A stretch of DNA of 64,000 nt from Solirubrobacter soli DSM 22325 (GTDB lineage: Bacteria; Actinomycetota; Thermoleophilia; Solirubrobacterales; Solirubrobacteraceae). The stretch covers positions 310,001 through 374,000 of the forward strand of contig NZ_AUIK01000009.1 of NCBI RefSeq assembly GCF_000423665.1, given 5' to 3'. Within the stretch, counting starts at the first letter, position 1. Every line of letters starts with the position of its first letter. Both the position numbers and the translations under genes were made by a program. The notes under the pieces are model-generated. The model was given only the letters and a program-made list of their open reading frames with translations, did no database searches and had not been told where the DNA came from. Shown one piece after another: positions 1 to 8,400 of the stretch.

Positions 1-646
1 CCAGGGGGGTTCGACGGTCGCACTGATCGTCGGCCTCGCCATCGCGATCTGGTCGGCCTCGGGGTACATCGGGGCCTTCATGGACGCGTCCAACAACGTC
101 TGGGACGCGCCCGAGGGACGCCCGATCTGGAAGAAGATCCCGGTCCGCCTCGCTGTGACCGTGGTCCTCCTGATCCTCCTGACGGCGACCGCCCTCGCCG
201 TCGTCTTCACCGGCCCCGTGGCGCAGAAGGCGGGCGACGTCATCGGCCTCGGCAGCACGTTCGTCAGCGTCTGGAACATCGCGAAGTGGCCGATCCTGCT
301 GCTGATCGTCTCCTTCATGATCTCGCTGCTGTATTGGGCGTGCCCGAACGTCAAGCAGCCGGGCTTCCCGTGGGTGACGCCCGGCGGGCTGCTGGCGGTC
401 GTGCTCTGGCTCGGCGCGTCGGCGCTGTTCGCGCTCTACGTCTCCAACTTCTCCTCCTACAACAAGACCTACGGCTCGCTCGGCGGCGTGATCGTGTTCC
501 TCACCTGGCTGTGGATCACGAACATCATCGTGCTGCTCGGCGCCGAGCTGAACTCCGAGATGGAGCGCAGCCGCCAGATCCGCGCGGGCCATCCGCCTGA
601 CGAGGAGCCGTACCTGCCGCTGCGCGAAGAGCCGAAGGAGGCCTAA
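1..646 (+). CDS. YihY/BrkB-family inner membrane protein, C-terminal part (5' end outside window)
   Basis: The frame is open from base 2 to the TAA at 644-646 with no convincing start in the window, so the gene begins upstream and only about 214 C-terminal residues are visible. The first ATG (base 80) lies inside the conserved segment SASGYIGAFMDASN, so it is not the true start. Five hydrophobic stretches are visible, and the last (FLTWLWITNIIVLLGAELN) is the typical end of YihY/BrkB (UPF0761) proteins, once misnamed ribonuclease BN. The charged tail after it should be cytoplasmic. The molecular role of the family is not firmly established. The stop codon shares four bases (CTAA) with the stop of the convergent deacetylase gene. 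Confidence 0.88.
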   Translation, partial: QGGSTVALIVGLAIAIWSASGYIGAFMDASNNVWDAPEGRPIWKKIPVRLAVTVVLLILLTATALAVVFTGPVAQKAGDVIGLGSTFVSVWNIAKWPILLLIVSFMISLLYWACPNVKQPGFPWVTPGGLLAVVLWLGASALFALYVSNFSSYNKTYGSLGGVIVFLTWLWITNIIVLLGAELNSEMERSRQIRAGHPPDEEPYLPLREEPKEA

Positions 647-1509
647 CCGGCGCCCACGCCCAGCTTCGGCTGGGTCCGCGGCGGCGGCGCGTCCTTGAGC
701 AGTTGCGGGACGCTGACGAGCGTGTAGTGGTGCCGGCGCAGGCCGAGCACGATGCGCGGCAGCGCCTCGATCGTCTGCGAGCGGTCGCCGCCCGCGTCGT
801 GCAGGAGGACGATCGCGCCGGGCGTCGCGTCGGTCAGCACGCGGTTGACGATCGCGTCGACCCCGGGGCGCTCGTAGTCCTTGCTGTCGACGCTCCAGAG
901 CACCATCGTCATGCCGCGCTCGCGCAGCAGGTCGAGCGTGGTCGCGTCGTAAGCGCCGTACGGCGGGCGGAAGAGCGTGGGACGCGGGTTGCCGGCGGCG
1001 GTCAGGATCGCCGTGTCGCCGTCGATCTCCTTGGCCTGGTCGGCGCGGCTGAGGCGGTCGAGGCGGCGGTGGTTGAGCGTGTGGACGCCGACGGTGACCA
1101 GCGGCTCGCGGCGGGTGACCTCCTCGGCGTCGGTGAAGTAGTGCTCGGTCCCACCGACCTGGAAGAACGTGCCGGGGGCGTGCAGCCGCTTGAGCGTGCG
1201 GACGACCTCGGCGGTGTACGGGCCAGGGCCGTCGTCGAACGTCAGCGCGATCTCGCGTTCGCGCTTGCCGGCGCGGGCGACGTAGGGGATGCGTGCGGTG
1301 CGCTCGGTGCGCGGGAAGATGCGGGGGCGCTTGAAGATCGCCAGCGCGGGCGCGGGGGCCGGCTCACCGCCGCTCCCGCTGGTGATCGCGACGATCCCGA
1401 GGGTGAGCACGGTCGCGAGCACCGCGGACGCGACGGCGCGTCGCCGCAGGTGTGCCTGCCGGCGGCGGCGGCGCCGGGCCACCAGGCTGTCCTGCGAGTG
1501 AGGCTTCAT
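643..1509 (-). CDS. Secreted polysaccharide deacetylase (NodB domain, CE4)
   Basis: About 288 residues. An Arg-rich N-terminus is followed by one hydrophobic segment (AVASAVLATVLTLGIVAIT), so the enzyme is probably exported or membrane anchored, with the catalytic domain outside. All NodB motifs are present: ALTFDDGP (metal-binding Asp), GVHTLNH (metal-binding His pair), RPPYGAYD, LWSVDSKDY and IVLLHD. CE4 enzymes remove N-acetyl groups from peptidoglycan or other N-acetylglucosamine polymers; the actual substrate cannot be read from sequence. I prefer the ATG at 1509, which has a GGAG nine bases upstream, over an in-frame TTG at 1524. The gene converges on the YihY/BrkB gene with a four-base stop overlap. 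Confidence 0.88.
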   Translation of the reverse strand: MKPHSQDSLVARRRRRRQAHLRRRAVASAVLATVLTLGIVAITSGSGGEPAPAPALAIFKRPRIFPRTERTARIPYVARAGKREREIALTFDDGPGPYTAEVVRTLKRLHAPGTFFQVGGTEHYFTDAEEVTRREPLVTVGVHTLNHRRLDRLSRADQAKEIDGDTAILTAAGNPRPTLFRPPYGAYDATTLDLLRERGMTMVLWSVDSKDYERPGVDAIVNRVLTDATPGAIVLLHDAGGDRSQTIEALPRIVLGLRRHHYTLVSVPQLLKDAPPPRTQPKLGVGAG

Positions 1510-1646
1510 GGACGTCAACTCCAAGTTGCCTCATCGGGCCCGTTTTGTGACCCCTTGAACGCGATCTGTCAGGACCTACGGCTCGCGCACGACCCCCGGA
1601 CCCGTAGGCCGACGAATCCCACTCGCCAGGAAATCCCACTCGCGAG

Positions 1647-1669
1647 GGAGCCAGCGGACTCGCGGCTCC
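1647..1669 (-). terminator. Possible hairpin downstream of the RTX-repeat gene
   Basis: GGAGCC (1647-1652) and GGCTCC (1664-1669) form a 6-bp inverted repeat with an 11-base loop, 34-56 bases beyond the stop of the minus-strand RTX gene. No T-tract follows, so a terminator role is only suggested. Confidence 0.25.
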
Positions 1670-1702
1670 AGCACCGCGATCGCTTGCGTCCGTGCATCGG
1701 CG

Positions 1703-3103
1703 TCACCGGCGGGGCAGCGTGACATTCCGCACCAGTTCGCTCGGCGCCGTGCCCGTGCTCGGCTTGAACGCGATCCGCAGCGTGAGCCTGCGCGCCTTGC
1801 CCGCCGCCTTCACCGACACCTTCACCTCGCCCGCGGCCGACACGGTCCGCGAAGCGGCGCCGACGCGCTTGCGCCCCGCGAACGCCCGCACCCGCAGCAC
1901 GCCCGCCCCGGGCGCCGACGCGCGAACGGCGATCCGCCGCCGCCGGTCCGCCTTGGCGGCCAGCAGCTTGAACTCCGGCGCCGTCGTCGCCGTGGTCGGG
2001 GGCGGCGCCGACGCGACGCCGTCCGTGCCCTCGCACTGGTCGGACTTGAACACCGAGTCGCCGATGATGTCGTTCGCGTCGGCGACCACGGCGTCGGTGC
2101 CCGGCCCGCAGTTGATCTCCTCGCGATTGCCGTCGCGCGCCTCGATCCGGTCCTGCCCGCTCGCGCACGAGTAGGCGATGCAGGCGCCCACGTCGTCGCC
2201 CCAGAAGCGGTCGACGCCCTGCCCGCCGACGAGCACGTCGTCGCCGTCGTCGCCGCCGAGGATGTCCTGGCCGTCACCGCCGTCCAGACGATCGTTGCCC
2301 GTGCCGCCGGCGAGGTGGTCGTCGCTGCCGAGGCCGGTCAGCGTGTCGTCGCCCTCGCCGCCGTAGAGCACGTTGCGGTACGCGTTGCCGGTGAGGATGT
2401 CGGACCCGTGCCCGCCGATGATCCCGCCGATGTCGACCCCGATGTCGTCCCCCTCGCCGGGCGCGCCGTCGTTCGCGATCCCGTCATTGCTGAGTGAGAG
2501 GTTCTCGCTGCGGCCCTCGTAGGTGAGCCAGTCGCCTCCGCCGCCGCCGATGTACGTGTCCGCGCCGTGGGTGAGCTCCTCCTCCTCGCAGCTGCACGGG
2601 ACGCCCTCGAGGTAGTCGTCGCCGGGGCCGCCGTCGAGGACGTCGTCGCCGTCCTGCCCCATCAGCGTGTCGGTGCCGACGCCGCCGCGCAGCACGTCGT
2701 TGCCGCCCTCGCCGAAGATCGGCGTGTCGTTGCCGTTGCCGGCGTCGACCGTGCTGGGCCCGTCCCAATCCCAGTAGGAGTCGTCGCGGTCGCCGAGGTC
2801 GGCGACGACGGAGGTCGGAAGCGGGCAGCGGGCGGTGTCGCCCGTGAACTGGTCGACGCTGGCCAGGAAGCACCCGCCGGCCACCGACGTGATGTGCGCG
2901 CCGCTGTCCCACACCTGCAGGCAGGGCGCCGCGATGGTGTCGCAGTTGGACTGGTAGGGCGTGACGGAGACGAGGACCTTGTTGGCCTCGCCTGGCGCGG
3001 CCGTGTAGGTCACGGTCGAGCCTGAGGAGGAGATCACAGCGGCACCGGCGGGGGAAGCGGGGAGGAGCGCCAGGGCCGCGACTGCGATGGGGAGGATTCG
3101 CAT
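1703..3103 (-). CDS. Secreted calcium-binding RTX/haemolysin-type repeat protein
   Basis: 466 residues. The signal peptide is clear (MRILPIAVAALALLPASPAGAA). From roughly residue 118 to 300 there are many glycine/aspartate nonapeptides of the GGxGxDxLx type (for example GGVGTDTLMGQDGDDVLDGG and GGTGNDRLDGGDGQDILGG), which in RTX proteins wind into a Ca2+-binding parallel beta-roll. Two cysteine-rich inserts (VPCSCEEEEL and a segment with CIAYSCASG) interrupt the roll. The last ~100 residues, after an Ala/Pro/Thr linker, resemble an Ig-like beta domain. A Sec signal peptide rather than a type I C-terminal signal is present and no type I secretion genes are nearby, so this is more likely a surface or structural protein than a toxin. 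No catalytic domain is visible. Confidence 0.85.
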   Translation of the reverse strand: MRILPIAVAALALLPASPAGAAVISSSGSTVTYTAAPGEANKVLVSVTPYQSNCDTIAAPCLQVWDSGAHITSVAGGCFLASVDQFTGDTARCPLPTSVVADLGDRDDSYWDWDGPSTVDAGNGNDTPIFGEGGNDVLRGGVGTDTLMGQDGDDVLDGGPGDDYLEGVPCSCEEEELTHGADTYIGGGGGDWLTYEGRSENLSLSNDGIANDGAPGEGDDIGVDIGGIIGGHGSDILTGNAYRNVLYGGEGDDTLTGLGSDDHLAGGTGNDRLDGGDGQDILGGDDGDDVLVGGQGVDRFWGDDVGACIAYSCASGQDRIEARDGNREEINCGPGTDAVVADANDIIGDSVFKSDQCEGTDGVASAPPPTTATTAPEFKLLAAKADRRRRIAVRASAPGAGVLRVRAFAGRKRVGAASRTVSAAGEVKVSVKAAGKARRLTLRIAFKPSTGTAPSELVRNVTLPRR

Positions 3104-3150
3104 TCGCGGGACCGTCTGCGAATCACCTCAACGAAATCTGAACGGCGCGG

Positions 3151-3156
3151 TATGGT
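3151..3156 (+). promoter_or_regulatory. -10 element TATGGT of the BTAD/AAA regulator gene
   Basis: TATGGT ends six bases before the GTG at 3163. This spacing places transcription start at or next to the start codon, i.e. a leaderless mRNA. No Shine-Dalgarno sequence is seen. Confidence 0.5.
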
Positions 3157-3162
3157 CGCGCC

Positions 3163-6150
3163 GTGGTGCTTGCGCTTTGTGGCGAGCTGCGCCTCGAGAT
3201 CGACGGCGTGCGCCGCGAGCGGGAGCTCCCGGGGCGACTCGGCCGCATCCTGCTCGCCTATCTCGCGCTGAACCGCGACCGTGCGGTCACCCGCGACGAG
3301 CTGATCGACGCGCTCTGGCCCGACGAGGCGCCCGACAACCCCGGCGCGACGCTCAGCACGCTGCTCTCGGCGTTGCGGCGCGTGCTCGGACCGGACGCGA
3401 TCCGAGGCCGCGGCGAGCTGCGGCTCGTGGTGCCGGGCCTCCGGGTCGACGTCGAGCAGACCGAGGACCTGGAGATGCTCGAGCGCGAGCTGCTTCCCGG
3501 GTTCGACGCGCCCTGGGCGGACGAGCGCCGGCGCGAGCTCGAGGTGCACCGGCTCGCCGCGCTCGAGGTGCTCGCGCGCGAGCCGGAGACCGCCTACGAG
3601 GCGAGCCGCCGCCTCGTCGCGCTCGCGCCCTACCGCGAATCCGGCTACGCGCTGCTGATGGCCGCACAGGAGGCGCAGGGGAACGTCGCCGAGGCGCTGC
3701 AGACCTTCGAGCGCCTGCGCACGCTGCTGCGCGACGAGCTCGGCACGGTCCCGTCGGCCGAGCTGCGCGCGGTCCACGCCCGCCTGCTCGCCCCCACGCC
3801 GGCGCTCCCGCCGGTGCTCGAGCGGATCGCCGCGCGCCGTTTCGTCGGCCGCGCCGAACTGCTCGCGCTGCTGCACGAGCGCCTCGCGCGCCGCGACCGA
3901 CGCTTCCTGTTGATCGCCGGCGAACCCGGGATCGGCAAGACGAGCCTGATCGCCGCGTTCGCCCGCGGGGCGGGCGCGACGGTGCTCTACGGCCGCTCCG
4001 ACGAGGACGGACTGACGCCGTACGGGCCGTTCGCGGAGCTGGTCGCGGAGGCGATGGATGACGCCGTCGGCAACGGCTTCGAGCGCTACCGGCTCTTCGA
4101 GGGCGTCGTCGCGCGGCTCGCGCGCCTGTCACCCCTGGTTGTCGCCTGCGACGACCTGCACTGGGCGGACCGGCCGACGCTCCAGCTCCTCCGCCACCTG
4201 GCGCGCGCGCCGGAGCCGCGGTCGCTGCTGCTCGTCGGCGCGTACCGGCCGGCGGAGGCGGGGCCCGGGCTGCGCGAGCTGATCGCCGACCTGCGCCGCG
4301 AGCACGTCTACGAGGAGCATGCGCTCGGCGGGCTCGACGCGGGCGAGGCCGCGGCGCTGCTGGAAGGGATGCGCCCGCCGCTGGTGCGCCGCCTGCACGA
4401 GCTGAGCGGCGGGAACCCGCTGTTCCTCGACGAGCTCCGGCGGGCGGGTGGGATCGAGGTGACGGAGGGGATCAAGGCGGTCGTCCTGCGGCGCGTCGCG
4501 CGGCTCGGGGAGCCGGCGCTCGAGGCGTTGACGCTCGCGGCCGTCGCCGGCGAGACGTTCACGAGCGCGCTCCTCGGCGACGCGGCGCTCGACGTCATCG
4601 ACGCCGCGCTCGCCGACGGGCTGCTCGTGCCCGCCGACGCGCCCGACCGGCTCGCGTTCGCCCACGCCCTGATCCGCCAGACGCTCTACGAGAGCCTGAG
4701 CCCGCCGCGCCGCGTGCACATCCACCGGCTCGTGGCCGAGCGGCTGGAGACGCTTCCCCGCCGCGATCCCGCCGAGCTCGCCCACCACTACTTCCGCGCT
4801 CGTCATCTCTCCGGTCCCGAGCCGGTGATCCGCTACGCCCGCGAGGCCGCCGCGCGCGCCTCGGCCTCACTGGCGTGGGAGGACGAGGCGGCGCATCTGG
4901 AGCGCGCGCTCGAGGCCGAGCCGGCGGAGATCGCGGAGCGGATCGAGCTGCTGCTCGCGCTGGGAGAGGCGCGTATGAAGAGCGGCCTGACCGCGGGGCG
5001 TACGGCGTTCGCGGAGGCCGCGAAGCTCGCCCGCGGGCGCTCGCCCGAACAGCTCGCGCGTGCCGCGATCGGCTACCCCGGCCGCTACTACGAGGCCGGC
5101 GTGATCGACGCCGAGCTGATCGAGATGCTGCGCGAGGCGCTCGGCGGGCTGGACGACGGCGCGTTGCGCTGCCGTGTGCTCGCGCGCCTCGCCGAGGCCC
5201 TGCACTTCGCCGGCGAGCTCGACGCGGCGTTGCGTCTCTCCGAGGAGGCACTGGCGATGGCGCGGGCGCTCGGAGACGACGGCGTGCTCGCGACCGCGCT
5301 GACCGCGCGGGAGATCACGTTGCTGTTCGTCGCCCACGTCGATGAGCGGATCATGCTCGGCCGCGAGGTGCTCGCGCTGGCCGACCGCACGCACGATCCG
5401 GGGCTGGAGCTGCAGGCGCTGCACGCGCGGATCTTCGACCGGCTCACGCGCGGCGAGCTGCTCGGCGCGCGACAGGACCTCGCCCGCATGGAGTCGGTCG
5501 CCCGCGTGATGCGGGAGCCGCTCTACCTCCACTTCGCCGTCGGGTGGACGTGCGTGTTCGCGCAGTTCGACGGGCGCCTGGAGGACGCCGAGCGGCTCGC
5601 GCTGGAGTCCTACGAGTTGCGGCGCCGGCTCGAGACCCGTGACGCCGAGGCTGTGCTCGCCGCCCAGCTGTTCATGATCCGGCGCGCGCAGGGGCGGGTC
5701 GGCGAGCTCGGGCAGGCGGTGCTCGACGCCATCGAGCGGCACCCGGCGCTGGCGGTGTGGCGGACGGCGATCCCGCTGCTGCACCTCGCGGCGGGTGACG
5801 ACGCGCGGGCGCGGGCCGCACTCGCCGCGATCGACCCGGACGCGATCCCGCGCGACTTCTTCTGGCTCACCGCGATGACGCTATTGAGCGAGGCGAGCGC
5901 CGCGCTGGCCGCGCCTGAACGCCTCTACGAGGCGCTCCTGCCCTACGAGTCACGGTGGATGCAGGTCGGCTACGCGGCGGGAGACGGCCCGGTGGCCCGC
6001 TCGCTCGGCCTGCTCGCCGCCGCCCGCGGGGAGACCGAGCGCGCCCGCGAGCACCTCGCCCGCGCGCTCGCCCTGAGCGCCGGCGCCCCCGCGTTCGAGG
6101 CCCGCGCCCGCGCCGATCTGTCACGGCTCGGGGAGCCCGCGCAACGATGA
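3163..6150 (+). CDS. Large BTAD/AAA-ATPase transcriptional regulator (SARP/AfsR-like)
   Basis: 995 residues. The N-terminus (1-95) matches the OmpR-like winged helix of SARP regulators (GRILLAYLALNRDRAVTRDELIDALWP), followed by the helical BTAD domain to about 210. An AAA/NB-ARC-like ATPase starts near 230 with Walker A GEPGIGKTS (253-261) and Walker B-like VVACDDLHWAD. The remaining ~550 residues are Ala/Leu/Glu-rich and helical, like the TPR region of such regulators, and there is no C-terminal LuxR helix-turn-helix. The protein probably integrates a signal through ATP-driven assembly and activates target promoters. The ECF sigma gene starts five bases after its stop, so the two are likely co-transcribed. 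The GTG start is supported by the -10 element at 3151. The target genes are unknown. Confidence 0.88.
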   Translation: MVLALCGELRLEIDGVRRERELPGRLGRILLAYLALNRDRAVTRDELIDALWPDEAPDNPGATLSTLLSALRRVLGPDAIRGRGELRLVVPGLRVDVEQTEDLEMLERELLPGFDAPWADERRRELEVHRLAALEVLAREPETAYEASRRLVALAPYRESGYALLMAAQEAQGNVAEALQTFERLRTLLRDELGTVPSAELRAVHARLLAPTPALPPVLERIAARRFVGRAELLALLHERLARRDRRFLLIAGEPGIGKTSLIAAFARGAGATVLYGRSDEDGLTPYGPFAELVAEAMDDAVGNGFERYRLFEGVVARLARLSPLVVACDDLHWADRPTLQLLRHLARAPEPRSLLLVGAYRPAEAGPGLRELIADLRREHVYEEHALGGLDAGEAAALLEGMRPPLVRRLHELSGGNPLFLDELRRAGGIEVTEGIKAVVLRRVARLGEPALEALTLAAVAGETFTSALLGDAALDVIDAALADGLLVPADAPDRLAFAHALIRQTLYESLSPPRRVHIHRLVAERLETLPRRDPAELAHHYFRARHLSGPEPVIRYAREAAARASASLAWEDEAAHLERALEAEPAEIAERIELLLALGEARMKSGLTAGRTAFAEAAKLARGRSPEQLARAAIGYPGRYYEAGVIDAELIEMLREALGGLDDGALRCRVLARLAEALHFAGELDAALRLSEEALAMARALGDDGVLATALTAREITLLFVAHVDERIMLGREVLALADRTHDPGLELQALHARIFDRLTRGELLGARQDLARMESVARVMREPLYLHFAVGWTCVFAQFDGRLEDAERLALESYELRRRLETRDAEAVLAAQLFMIRRAQGRVGELGQAVLDAIERHPALAVWRTAIPLLHLAAGDDARARAALAAIDPDAIPRDFFWLTAMTLLSEASAALAAPERLYEALLPYESRWMQVGYAAGDGPVARSLGLLAAARGETERAREHLARALALSAGAPAFEARARADLSRLGEPAQR

Positions 6151-6154
6151 AGGT

Positions 6155-6703
6155 GTGAGGCGCAATGACCGCAAGCTGCTCAAGCGGATCGCCGCCGGGG
6201 ACGACGTCGCCTTCGCGACGTTCTACCGCGCGCACCTGAACCCCGTCGTCGCGTTCTTCCGCCGGCGGGTGCCGGACGGTGAGCTGGCGTTCGACCTCGC
6301 GGCGGAGACGTTCGCGGTCGTCGCCGCGCGGGCGGACACCTTCGACGGCAGCGGCGAGCCGGTCGCCTGGCTGTACGGCATCGCCCGCAACAAGCTGCGC
6401 GAGTCGCTGCGGCGCGGACGGGTCGAGGACGAGGCGCGTCGCGCCCTCGGGCTGCCGGCGGTCGCGCTGGAGGACACGGATCTCGAGCGCGTCGAGGAAC
6501 GCGCGGCGGCGGGCGGGCCGGCGCTCGATCGCGCCCTGGCTTCGCTCTCCGAGCCGATCCGCGCCGCGCTGCTCGCCCGCGTCGTCGACGAGCGCGACTA
6601 CGACGAGATCGCGGCCCAGCTCGACTGCTCCGAGCAACTGGTGCGCCAACGCGTCCACCGCGGCCTGGCCCGGCTGCGCGCGGGCCTGGAGGGGGAACGA
6701 TGA
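6155..6703 (+). CDS. ECF-type RNA polymerase sigma factor
   Basis: 182 residues, the usual size for a minimal sigma with regions 2 and 4. Region 2 covers about 10-85 (AFATFYRAHLNPVVAFF, DLAAETFAVVAARADTF, PVAWLYGIARNKL) and region 4 about 120-175 (LSEPIRAALLARVVDERDYDEIAAQLDCSEQLVRQRVHRGLARL), containing a clear helix-turn-helix. Two overlapping GTG codons (6153, 6155) are available; 6155 is in frame. The downstream membrane protein overlaps its stop by four bases (ATGA), a classic layout for sigma and a cognate membrane partner. The start codon directly follows the BTAD/AAA gene, suggesting a three-gene operon. Confidence 0.87.
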   Translation: MRRNDRKLLKRIAAGDDVAFATFYRAHLNPVVAFFRRRVPDGELAFDLAAETFAVVAARADTFDGSGEPVAWLYGIARNKLRESLRRGRVEDEARRALGLPAVALEDTDLERVEERAAAGGPALDRALASLSEPIRAALLARVVDERDYDEIAAQLDCSEQLVRQRVHRGLARLRAGLEGER

Positions 6704-7503
6704 ACGACGCCTTCGACGATCTCGAACGCGACCTTCGGGCTGCTGTGCGCGCGCGGCGTCGGCGGCGGGTGCCCACCGCTCCGCTGCTGGGGGCGCTCGT
6801 CGTGCTGGCGCTCGGCGGCGGCGGTGCGGTGGCGGCGACCCAGATCGGGGGCGACGCGCACGTCGAGCGTGACGGGACCACACTGGCCGAGCGCGCCGCG
6901 GAGGCCGTCAAGCGGGTTCCCGGTTGCCGGCCGGCCCACGGCCGTGTGGCGAACACGGGTCCGGTGCTGCCGGCGATCACGCGCGCCCTCCCCGCCCTTC
7001 GCGGAAGGGACATGACGCTCGCGATGGGCAGCGGGATCCACGTCCGCGTGCGGGTCCGCAACGGCCCGGGTCCGATCGCCAAGGCCGACCCGGGTGCGTG
7101 TCTGGACGCGCGGCGGGCCAAGGTGCGTGCGCTGTCCGCGGGCCGGCCCGTCGAGGTCCGGACCGCGGCCGAGCGCGCCGTCGTGAGGATGCGCGACACC
7201 GCGCCCGGGGTTCAGATGCTGTCGGTCGACGTCCGGCTGCCTCCCGGCGAGGGCGGTTTTGGCACCGGCTTCCGGCTGCGACCGGGCGACGCCGTTCCGA
7301 CCGGGGTCATCGACACCAGCGGGCGCCTCTCGCTCGGCATCGCCGACCCGCGCGCGGTCCGGGTTCGCGTGGGCTCGCGCACGGCGCCCGTCGTCGACGG
7401 TCTCTACGTGCTCGCCGCGCGTGGCACGGTGACCGAGCTCGCGGCCGACGGCTCCGTCATACGCCGAACGTCAGCGTCCGGCCGCCGTACTTCTGGCCCA
7501 TGA
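6700..7503 (+). CDS. Single-pass membrane protein coupled to the ECF sigma factor, possible anti-sigma factor
   Basis: 267 residues, family not recognised. The short N-terminal cytoplasmic part (DDLERDLRAAVRARRRRR) precedes one transmembrane helix (APLLGALVVLALGGGGAVAA, about residues 27-46), and an extracytoplasmic region of about 220 residues follows. The ATG overlaps the sigma stop as ATGA, so translation is coupled. Size, topology and position fit a membrane regulator of the sigma factor, but the cytoplasmic tail is too short for a recognisable zinc or ASD anti-sigma domain, so the role is an inference. The last 47 bases overlap the 3' end of the convergent NTN-hydrolase gene, an unusually long overlap; the C-terminal tail may have been extended by loss of a stop codon. 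Confidence 0.7.
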   Translation: MNDAFDDLERDLRAAVRARRRRRVPTAPLLGALVVLALGGGGAVAATQIGGDAHVERDGTTLAERAAEAVKRVPGCRPAHGRVANTGPVLPAITRALPALRGRDMTLAMGSGIHVRVRVRNGPGPIAKADPGACLDARRAKVRALSAGRPVEVRTAAERAVVRMRDTAPGVQMLSVDVRLPPGEGGFGTGFRLRPGDAVPTGVIDTSGRLSLGIADPRAVRVRVGSRTAPVVDGLYVLAARGTVTELAADGSVIRRTSASGRRTSGP

Positions 7504-8371
7504 CGATGTGCAGCTTGCGGGCGCGCAGGTCGTAGGCGGCCGACCAGCGGGTGATCGGCTGGCGGACCCGCCGCAGCAGCGCGATCGTCGAGGCCGGGGT
7601 GAGTCGCCCGCGGGCCGCGCCGAGCGCCTGTGCCGCGGTGCGGTAGCGGTGATCGGCGCCGCGGGCGCCGGTGAGGACGAAGTTCGTCATCGCCTGCCAC
7701 GGACGGCGGCCGCGCTCGATCACCCGCGTCCGCCCGCCCACGTACTCGACGACCGCGCTCGCCCCGCCCGCGTCGGCGACGAGGTAGTGCAGGGGCGGGC
7801 CGCCGCTGAAGTCCGGCGAGGCCTCACGGAAGAGCTTCACCGCCTCGGCGACGTTCGCCGCACGGTCGAGCACCAGCCGCATCACGCCGAGCGAGCCGAC
7901 GCGGCGCCCACGCCCCGGCTCCGCGTTCGGGACGGCCGCCATCGCGACCGCGAGGCCGCGCTCGTTCATCCCGTCGAACGGCAGCCGCGACGCGTCCTTC
8001 AGGCCCGCCGCGGAGATCCCGTCGAGGTGCTTTCGATCGAACCCGAGATACGAGATGTCGACCACCGAGACCGACCGGTAGGCGCCCGGCGGGCGATGGT
8101 GGAGCACCAGCGCGGGCTCGTCGTGGAAGTCGAAGTTGCGGCCCATGATCGGCTCCCCGCCCGCGCCGAAGAACACCGTGCAGGCCCAACCGGACGTGTC
8201 GACGGAGGCCTCGAGCGTCGGCGTCGGCGCGGTGTCGGTCAGCTCGTAGAGCGGGTAATCGTCGACCTTGCGCAGCTCAGGCGCCGGCGCCGCGGCGGTG
8301 CCGCCGCAACCGGCCAGCACCGCCGCGATGAGCACCCACCGCCACACGACCACCGATCGTCGCGCGGCCAT
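7457..8371 (-). CDS. Lipoprotein of the NTN-hydrolase (choloylglycine/penicillin acylase-like) superfamily
   Basis: 304 residues. A lipoprotein signal with lipobox LAGC (VLIAAVLAGCGG) shows it is anchored outside the membrane. The segment SGWACTVFFGAGGEPIMGRNFDF is typical of the acyl-CoA:6-aminopenicillanate acyltransferase / choloylglycine hydrolase group, in which the Cys becomes the N-terminal nucleophile or catalytic residue, followed by the conserved GRNFDF. Further family landmarks are FDGMNERGLAVAM and VVEYVGGRTRV. In classical members the Cys is exposed by autoprocessing, here it lies about 65 residues inside the precursor. The expected activity is hydrolysis of a linear amide; the substrate is unknown. 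It is preceded by the M29 aminopeptidase gene on the same strand (29-base gap). Confidence 0.8.
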   Translation of the reverse strand: MAARRSVVVWRWVLIAAVLAGCGGTAAAPAPELRKVDDYPLYELTDTAPTPTLEASVDTSGWACTVFFGAGGEPIMGRNFDFHDEPALVLHHRPPGAYRSVSVVDISYLGFDRKHLDGISAAGLKDASRLPFDGMNERGLAVAMAAVPNAEPGRGRRVGSLGVMRLVLDRAANVAEAVKLFREASPDFSGGPPLHYLVADAGGASAVVEYVGGRTRVIERGRRPWQAMTNFVLTGARGADHRYRTAAQALGAARGRLTPASTIALLRRVRQPITRWSAAYDLRARKLHIVMGQKYGGRTLTFGV

Positions 8372-8400
8372 GCGCCGCGCGAAAGGGCGGCTGCGCTCTC

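Noticed and set aside
2200..2760. RTX toxin with type I secretion
   Set aside because: A Sec signal peptide is present, and no HlyB/HlyD/TolC-like genes or catalytic toxin domain are in the window.
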